Shown piece by piece: positions 39,516-45,086 of a stretch of DNA of 45,086 bases; position 1 is the first letter of the stretch, and every line of letters starts with the position of its first letter. The DNA is from Bacteroidales bacterium KA00344 (GTDB lineage: Bacteria > Bacteroidota > Bacteroidia > Bacteroidales > Bacteroidaceae), in NCBI GenBank assembly GCA_001552765.1, contig KQ959369.1, forward strand, positions 1 to 45,086, written 5' to 3'. Made by a program: the position numbers and the translations under genes. The notes under the pieces were generated by a model, which made no database searches, was not told the DNA's origin, and was given only the letters and a program-made list of their open reading frames with translations.

Positions 39516-41489
39516 ATGGCAGAAAATCTTAATCAGAAAGATAATTATTCAGCCTCCAACATTCAAGTGTTAGAAGGTTTAGAAGCCGTGCGCAAACGCC
39601 CGGCCATGTATATTGGCGATATCAGTGAAAAGGGTCTTCACCATCTCATCAACGAGACGGTAGATAACTCTATCGACGAGGCGATGGCAGGTTTCTGTCA
39701 GCATATAGAAGTAACGATCAATGAAGATTATTCATGTACGGTGGAAGACGACGGGCGTGGTATTCCGGTAGACCAGCATGAAAAGTTACACAAGAGTGCT
39801 CTTGAGGTTGTAATGACCGTGCTCCATGCCGGCGGCAAATTCGACAAAGGCTCCTACAAGGTCAGCGGTGGTCTGCACGGTGTGGGTGTGAGCTGCGTAA
39901 ATGCCCTCTCCTCCCGTATGCTCTCGCAGGTATTTCGCGACGGCAAGATCTATCAACAGGAATACGAAAAAGGCAAACCGCTCTATCCCGTAAAGGTAAT
40001 CGGCAACACCGACAAGCGCGGCACCCGTCAGCAGTTCTGGCCGGACCCAACGATATTCACCACCAGAATATTCCAGTGGGACATCGTTGCCCGCCGCATG
40101 CGCGAGTTGGCCTATTTGAACGCCGGTATCAAGATTACGCTGACCGACCTGAGACCCAATGAGGAGGGAAAGACACGCCAAGAAGTGTTTCACGCCAAAG
40201 ACGGACTCAAGGAGTTCGTGCGCTATGTAGACCGACATCGCACCCACCTTTTCGATGACGTCATCTATCTGAAGACAGAAAAGCAAGGCGTGCCCATCGA
40301 AGTGGCCGTCATGTATAACACAGACTATTCTGAAAACCTCCATTCATACGTCAATAATATCAACACCATCGAAGGAGGTACACACGTTACCGGATTCCGC
40401 CAGGCACTCACACGCGTGCTGAAGAGCTACGCTGATAACGACCCGCAGATTGCGAAAAAAATAGAAAAAGCAAAAATAGAGATTGCCGGTGAAGACTTCC
40501 GGGAAGGGCTCACTGCCGTGCTTTCCATCAAGGTAGCCGAACCCCAGTTTGAAGGACAGACCAAGACAAAGCTGGGCAACAGTGAGGTGACAGGTGCTGT
40601 GAATCAAGCTGTTGGTGAAGCACTGACCAATTATCTGGAAGAACACCCCACCGAAGCCAGGCAAATATGCGATAAAGTGATTCTCGCCGCAACCGCTCGT
40701 GTGGCAGCCCGCAAAGCCCGTGAGAGCGTACAACGTAAGAACGTGATGACGGGTGGAGGTCTGCCGGGCAAATTGGCCGACTGTTCCAACAAAGATCCCA
40801 AGCAATGCGAGATATTCCTTGTCGAGGGTGACTCGGCCGGTGGATCGGCCAAACAGGGGCGCGACCGCTATACCCAAGCCATCCTGCCGCTGCGCGGTAA
40901 GATTCTGAACGTTGAGAAAGTGCAATGGCACCGCGTGTTTGAAGCCGAGTCCGTGATGAATATCATTCAGAGTATCGGCGTGCGCTTTGGCGTAGACGGT
41001 GAGGACGACCGTGAGGCCAACATCGACAAGCTGCGCTACGACAAGATTATCATCATGACCGATGCCGACGTCGATGGCTCTCACATCGACACTTTGATTA
41101 TGACATTGTTCTATCGTTTCATGCCGAAAATCATTGAAGAAGGGCATCTTTATATTGCCACTCCTCCACTCTACAAGTGTACTTACAAGGGCAAGAACGG
41201 TGAGTATTGCTACAATGAAAATCAGCGACTGGCTTACATCCAAAAGTATGCCAATGGCGATGAGGACGACAAGAATATCCATACCCAGCGATACAAAGGT
41301 TTGGGAGAGATGAATCCCGAACAGCTTTGGGAAACCACCATGGACCCTGACAATCGCCTGCTGAAGCAAGTAACCATTGAGAACGCCGCTGATGCCGACG
41401 AAATATTCTCAATGCTCATGGGCGACGACGTAGAGCCGCGCCGCGAATTTATTGAGTCCAACGCCGCCTACGCCAACATCGACGCATAA
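39516..41489 (+). CDS. gyrB: DNA gyrase subunit B
   Basis: 657 residues, the usual length of the shorter (non-proteobacterial) GyrB. GHKL ATPase: HHLINETVDNSIDEAMAGF, DDGRGIPV, GGLHGVGVSCVNALS. Transducer domain in the middle. Toprim: EIFLVEGDSAGGSAKQGRDRYTQAILPLRGKILNVEK (from about residue 434), then IIMTDADVDGSHI with the metal-binding DxD, and the tail motif QRYKGLGEMNPEQLWETTMDP. With GyrA (not in the window) it introduces negative supercoils. A topo IV ParE assignment is less likely because of the close GyrB-type tail. Monocistronic, with promoter and strong terminator. Confidence 0.95.
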   Translation: MAENLNQKDNYSASNIQVLEGLEAVRKRPAMYIGDISEKGLHHLINETVDNSIDEAMAGFCQHIEVTINEDYSCTVEDDGRGIPVDQHEKLHKSALEVVMTVLHAGGKFDKGSYKVSGGLHGVGVSCVNALSSRMLSQVFRDGKIYQQEYEKGKPLYPVKVIGNTDKRGTRQQFWPDPTIFTTRIFQWDIVARRMRELAYLNAGIKITLTDLRPNEEGKTRQEVFHAKDGLKEFVRYVDRHRTHLFDDVIYLKTEKQGVPIEVAVMYNTDYSENLHSYVNNINTIEGGTHVTGFRQALTRVLKSYADNDPQIAKKIEKAKIEIAGEDFREGLTAVLSIKVAEPQFEGQTKTKLGNSEVTGAVNQAVGEALTNYLEEHPTEARQICDKVILAATARVAARKARESVQRKNVMTGGGLPGKLADCSNKDPKQCEIFLVEGDSAGGSAKQGRDRYTQAILPLRGKILNVEKVQWHRVFEAESVMNIIQSIGVRFGVDGEDDREANIDKLRYDKIIIMTDADVDGSHIDTLIMTLFYRFMPKIIEEGHLYIATPPLYKCTYKGKNGEYCYNENQRLAYIQKYANGDEDDKNIHTQRYKGLGEMNPEQLWETTMDPDNRLLKQVTIENAADADEIFSMLMGDDVEPRREFIESNAAYANIDA

Positions 41490-41508
41490 GCAACGCGGAA
41501 CACCAGAG

Positions 41509-41572
41509 TCTTCCCCAAGGGTAAAGATATTTCATCTACAAATACATTACCCCCTTGGGGAAGATTTTTTTT
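41509..41572 (+). terminator. Strong terminator of gyrB
   Basis: TCTTCCCCAAGGG (41509-41521) pairs with CCCTTGGGGAAGA (41552-41564) over 13 bp around a 30-base loop, followed at once by eight T (41565-41572). It lies 19 bases after the gyrB stop and is the clearest terminator in the window. Confidence 0.92.
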
Positions 41573-41626
41573 ATTTTCGGATGTTGATTATCATACACGC
41601 AGACAATCTATTTAAATTATCCAGAG

Positions 41627-43975
41627 ATGAATAAACGCTTTCTTCCCCTATCGCTTGTTACACTCACCCTACACATCCATGCCCAACAACTGCCCATGCG
41701 CTTATGGTATAGCGAGCCTGCCGAAAGGTTTGAAGAATCACTGCCTATCGGCAACGGGAAACTGGGAGCAGTGGTCTACGGCGGACCGGATATCAACATT
41801 ATTCATCTTAACGACATCACCTTTTGGAGCGGAAAACCGGTAGACCTTTCTGCCGACAAGGATGCTCATAGGTGGATTCCGGAAATCAGGAAAGCGTTGT
41901 TCGCCGAAGACTACCAAACGGCCGACTCGCTGCAGCACTTCGTTCAAGGGCAAAACTCCCAATTTTACCAGCCCTTAGGAACCATCAGGATTACGGATTT
42001 GAATCCGGGAAAAGCCGGCGCATACTATCGCCAACTGAGTCTGGACAGTGCATTATGCATCGACCAATACACCCGAAACAACATCACCTATACGCGTGAA
42101 TACTTTGCTTCGCATCCCGACAAGATGATTGCCATACGCCTGAAGTCTTCACAACCGGGTATGATTCATTGCAACATCGCACTCAACTCGCAGGTGAATC
42201 ATGGTGTTAAAGTTTCTGACCGACAAATAACCATGACCGGAAATGCCGAAGGCGATCCCAACGAGACCATCCACTTCTGCTCTGTGCTCCGTGTGAAAAA
42301 TGCAGGTGGCACCATCGAGCAGACCGACAGCAGTCTCGTTGTCAACGGTGCCACCGAAGCTACGCTCTATTTCGTCAACGAAACCAGCTTCAATGGCTAC
42401 GACAAACACCCCGTCAGAGAAGGAGCTCCATACATTGAAAATGCGATGGACGCCGCCTGGCATCTCATGAACCACAACTTCAAGACACTCTATGACAGGC
42501 ATCTCAAAGACTATCAAAACATCTTCAACAAAGTGGCGTTTAAGCTTGGAGGAGCGGCGTTCAACACCGAATTGCCCACCAACCAAATGCTCCACAACTA
42601 TGGGCAAAAGCCCGCCCACGATAAGTATCTGGAGGCCTTATACTTCCAATACGGTCGCTACCTGCTCATTTCGAGCTCGCGAACACCCGGCGTGCCTGCC
42701 AATCTTCAGGGGCTTTGGAACGAGCACAAGTGGGCACCTTGGCGAGGAAATTATACTATTAACATTAATCTCGAAGAAAACTATTGGCCCAGCGACGTCG
42801 CCAACATATCGGAAACCTTCGCTCCCTTAGCCTCTTTTACACAAAATCTGGCAGTGACAGGCTCGCGAAACGCATGGAATTATTATGGCATCGAGCGCGG
42901 CTGGTGCTGCGGACACAACTCTGACATCTGGGCGATGAGCAATCCCGTTGGCGAGAAGAAAGAAAGTCCCACATGGAGCAACTGGAACATGGGAGGGGCG
43001 TGGCTCATGCAAAACATCTACGACCATTACCTATACACGCAGGACATGGATTACCTTCGTCTCACGGCCTACCCGCTGATGAAAGGTGCGAGCGACTTCA
43101 TGCTCGACTGGCTCATTCCAGATCCCAACAATCCCAACGAACTGATCACCGCCCCATCCACATCTCCGGAGGCACTATACATCACCTTCGACGGCTACAA
43201 GGGAGCTACTCTATATGGCGGAACAGCCGACTTGGCCATCATCAGAGAACTTTTCGCCAACACCATAGAGGCCGCAGCCATCTTGAAAAAAGACAAGGCC
43301 TACCGCGATACACTGAAAAGTGTGCTGGCCGACCTTCGTCCCTACACCGTTGGAAAGCAAGGCGACATCAACGAATGGTACTATGATTGGGACGACGAAG
43401 ACTTCCATCATCGTCACCAAAGCCATCTCATCGGCCTGTACCCCGGTCATCAAATCAAACCCGGCAGTACGCCAAAGCTGGCCCAAGCAGCAGCACGGAG
43501 CCTTGAAATCAAGGGCGACCGTACCACCGGATGGAGCACCGGGTGGCGCATCAACTTGTGGGCCCGCCTGCGAAACAGCCAAAAAGCCTACTCCACCTAC
43601 CGGAAATTGCTGAATTACGTGGATCCTTCGGGCAAAGGAAACGGTGGCGGTGGCACCTACCCCAACCTGTTCGACGCCCATCCTCCCTTCCAAATCGATG
43701 GGAATTTCGGCGGTACAGCGGGGGTGTGCGAAATGCTGATGCAAAGCCACAACGACACCATCGATCTACTCCCGGCCCTTCCTGCACAGTGGGAATCAGG
43801 CGAGATCAAGGGATTGAAAGCCCGTGGCGGATACGAAGTGAACTTCTCTTGGGCAGACGGAAAGATAACGCGAGCCGAAATTACGGCTGCAAAACGTGGT
43901 AAAGTAACCGTGAAATACAACGGTAAGAGCCAAGTATTTAAAGTAAAGAAAGGCAAGACGCTGATGCTCCGATGA
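41627..43975 (+). CDS. Glycoside hydrolase family 95 (probable alpha-L-fucosidase)
   Basis: 782 residues. A signal peptide (about 1-19, ending HIHAQ) exports it. The N-terminal beta-sandwich starts with RLWYSEPAERFEESLPIGNGKLGAVVYGG; the (alpha/alpha)6 barrel carries NLQGLWN and YTININLEENYWPS. By comparison with the characterised Bifidobacterium enzyme AfcA, the catalytic acid is E515 (in TSPE), the asparagines that activate water are N379 and N381, and D691 (FQIDGNFGG) is in place. So an active inverting alpha-1,2-L-fucosidase is expected, although some members act on alpha-L-galactosides. Its stop overlaps the next start by 4 bases (ATGA). No TonB-dependent receptor or SusD gene is present in the window. 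Confidence 0.92.
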   Translation: MNKRFLPLSLVTLTLHIHAQQLPMRLWYSEPAERFEESLPIGNGKLGAVVYGGPDINIIHLNDITFWSGKPVDLSADKDAHRWIPEIRKALFAEDYQTADSLQHFVQGQNSQFYQPLGTIRITDLNPGKAGAYYRQLSLDSALCIDQYTRNNITYTREYFASHPDKMIAIRLKSSQPGMIHCNIALNSQVNHGVKVSDRQITMTGNAEGDPNETIHFCSVLRVKNAGGTIEQTDSSLVVNGATEATLYFVNETSFNGYDKHPVREGAPYIENAMDAAWHLMNHNFKTLYDRHLKDYQNIFNKVAFKLGGAAFNTELPTNQMLHNYGQKPAHDKYLEALYFQYGRYLLISSSRTPGVPANLQGLWNEHKWAPWRGNYTININLEENYWPSDVANISETFAPLASFTQNLAVTGSRNAWNYYGIERGWCCGHNSDIWAMSNPVGEKKESPTWSNWNMGGAWLMQNIYDHYLYTQDMDYLRLTAYPLMKGASDFMLDWLIPDPNNPNELITAPSTSPEALYITFDGYKGATLYGGTADLAIIRELFANTIEAAAILKKDKAYRDTLKSVLADLRPYTVGKQGDINEWYYDWDDEDFHHRHQSHLIGLYPGHQIKPGSTPKLAQAAARSLEIKGDRTTGWSTGWRINLWARLRNSQKAYSTYRKLLNYVDPSGKGNGGGGTYPNLFDAHPPFQIDGNFGGTAGVCEMLMQSHNDTIDLLPALPAQWESGEIKGLKARGGYEVNFSWADGKITRAEITAAKRGKVTVKYNGKSQVFKVKKGKTLMLR

Positions 43976-44883
43976 AACAAATCCTCCTCGTTTGCTATAT
44001 ATTATTCCGGGCTTTAAGCGCCTTTGCGCAGCAATTCAACACCCATTGGATCTCCTTTCCACAGCCCGACAGCACCTCGCATGTCTGGTTTCGAAAAGCT
44101 TATTTGCAGCCGGGTACACCCAGGGAGGCTCAAATCACCATAGCTTCTACGGGCTATTACAAGCTCTATGTAAACGAATACAACGTTGGAACGGCTTCAT
44201 TCTATCCACTCAGAAAGCCAAATTCCAACAACGCAGTGACCCTCAGTTTCGATGTCACGCCCTATCTCAGAAACGATACCAACGTCATTGCCATTATCTA
44301 CTCACCCTCCTACCCCCATCTCAACCCCAGACAGATTTCCCTGATTTACAGCGGGAGAGACAGCATTGGGCAATATTTCTCCTACCACAGTGATGCCGAC
44401 TGGCTGTGCCGACGTACCAATTCTTCCATCAACAAACAGGGAGGAGAACGCATCGACGGCCGTTACCACAACACGGATTGGAACACTACCAGTTTCGAAC
44501 AGGCTCTATGGCTCAACGCCAAAGAAGAAAACGTTTACCAAACAGCACCCAACACAGTCTACAACGGCTTCTATCCAGCATTGAAAATAACCCGTCGGAG
44601 AAGCTATAAATACTTTGATTTGGTAAAAGATGGTGTGGAATATGAGTTTGGCGAAGGCTTTCACGGCTGGATAAGACTAACGCTGCGGAATGCCCGTAAA
44701 GGTCAAACCATACGCTTTGGTAACACCGAATACATCTGTAACGGTAGTCTTGATGAGCAAGCCTGCCCCGTATTCAGCACCTCCGACTATCGAAGGATAC
44801 TCATTAGCGGCGACAATTCCTTTCAAAGAGATCAGATCTTCGACATCGAAGCCATCAGCATTACGCCAAGCACATTTTTTTAA
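43972..44883 (+). CDS. Rhamnosidase N-terminal-like exported protein without catalytic domain
   Basis: 303 residues. A signal peptide (about 1-20, ending SAFAQ) is followed by a beta-sandwich like the N-terminal domain of GH78 alpha-L-rhamnosidases (ITIASTGYYKLYVNEYNVGTASFYP...FDVTPYLRNDTNVIAIIY). A second part resembles the following concanavalin-like domain (YEFGEGFHGWIRLTLRNARKGQTIRFGNTE...STSDYRRILISGD). The (alpha/alpha)6 catalytic barrel is entirely missing, and the protein ends at a clean stop (SITPSTFF), so it is not cut by the window edge. Coupled to the GH95 gene by an ATGA overlap, it may be a sugar-binding helper of that enzyme. Family resemblance is by eye; function is inferred. 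Confidence 0.65.
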   Translation: MKQILLVCYILFRALSAFAQQFNTHWISFPQPDSTSHVWFRKAYLQPGTPREAQITIASTGYYKLYVNEYNVGTASFYPLRKPNSNNAVTLSFDVTPYLRNDTNVIAIIYSPSYPHLNPRQISLIYSGRDSIGQYFSYHSDADWLCRRTNSSINKQGGERIDGRYHNTDWNTTSFEQALWLNAKEENVYQTAPNTVYNGFYPALKITRRRSYKYFDLVKDGVEYEFGEGFHGWIRLTLRNARKGQTIRFGNTEYICNGSLDEQACPVFSTSDYRRILISGDNSFQRDQIFDIEAISITPSTFF

Positions 44884-45086
44884 GGGAAGAATAGAGAGTG
44901 AAGAAAGAAGAATGGAGAGTGAAGAATAAAAGAGGAAGAAAATATAAATAAAGGAAGGAAGGATAACAAGAAAGGGAAAGAACTATACCAAGTAAAAGAA
45001 AGATTACATCAAGTATAGGGATGGATTATATCAAGCCCTGCTTTTTAAATAGCTCCGCAAGATGATTTCTAAAATACAACTAATTG
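44884..45086. other. Purine-rich intergenic end of the window
   Basis: Bases 44884-44990 are almost all A and G on the plus strand and include AGAATRGAGAGTGAAGAA twice (44888-44905 and 44909-44926, 21-base period). The final 80 bases show no gene, RNA or terminator that I can support; no reading frame of more than about 17 codons runs off the right edge. Confidence 0.5.

Noticed and set aside
45029..45086. A minus-strand gene entering from the right edge
   Set aside because: Only about 17 codons are open in one frame and the others have early stops; nothing can be recognised.

Overview
This is a stretch of a Bacteroidota chromosome, most likely Prevotellaceae (Prevotella in the broad sense). 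The evidence is the gene families (paired glycine-lipid acyltransferases, DUF4292 lipoprotein, GH95 hydrolase), the murF-less division and cell-wall cluster typical of the phylum, tRNA genes without encoded CCA, and the promoters. Many genes are preceded by the phylum's -7 element TAnnTTTG, in some cases with TTTG 20 bases further upstream. No phage, insertion sequence, CRISPR array or rRNA was seen; this is mostly a core-genome window.

Layout. 1-420: tRNA-Phe (minus) and tRNA-Pro (plus), each with promoter and terminator. 506-4108 (minus): two tandem Na+-dependent NSS-type transporters followed by a helix-hairpin-helix protein. 4190-5218: a VanZ-like protein converging on, and overlapping, a CYTH protein. 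5261-8330 (minus): release factor 2 and a long-chain acyl-CoA ligase. 9046-10116: an M20 deacetylase (probable arginine-pathway ArgE type). 10210-15059 (minus): dut, a TPR protein, a DUF4292 lipoprotein and an EnvC-like murein hydrolase activator, overlapping or tightly packed. 15390-16727: dGTPase. 16929-18782 (minus): probable glsA-glsB pair for glycine lipid synthesis. 19690-36069: the complete dcw cluster mraZ-rsmH-ftsL-ftsI-murE-mraY-murD-ftsW-murG-murC-ftsQ-ftsA-ftsZ, followed by a YqeY-like gene and a small winged-helix gene. 37315-38037 (minus): recO. Then come tRNA-Glu, rpsT, gyrB, and a GH95 glycosidase translationally coupled to a protein resembling only the N-terminal part of a rhamnosidase.

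How it works together. The dcw block supplies the cytoplasmic Mur ligases, lipid I/II synthesis, the septal transpeptidase and glycosyltransferase, and the FtsQ/L/A/Z division machinery. Its likely switch is visible: three GTGGK boxes at 10-base spacing lie just upstream of the mraZ -7 box, which is the known geometry of a MraZ operator. A second promoter sits before murG.

The most unusual structure is a non-coding element present three times, at about 8514-8942, 19128-19416 and 38675-39110, always in the same orientation and 5' of a plus-strand gene (the M20 deacetylase, mraZ, gyrB). Each copy holds about five degenerate 22-23 base units built around AAYCG...CGRTTAA, followed by a conserved CAAATTT-GCGA box and a GC-rich block. 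It is not coding, because the best-conserved stretch reads in different frames in two copies. I cannot assign a function.
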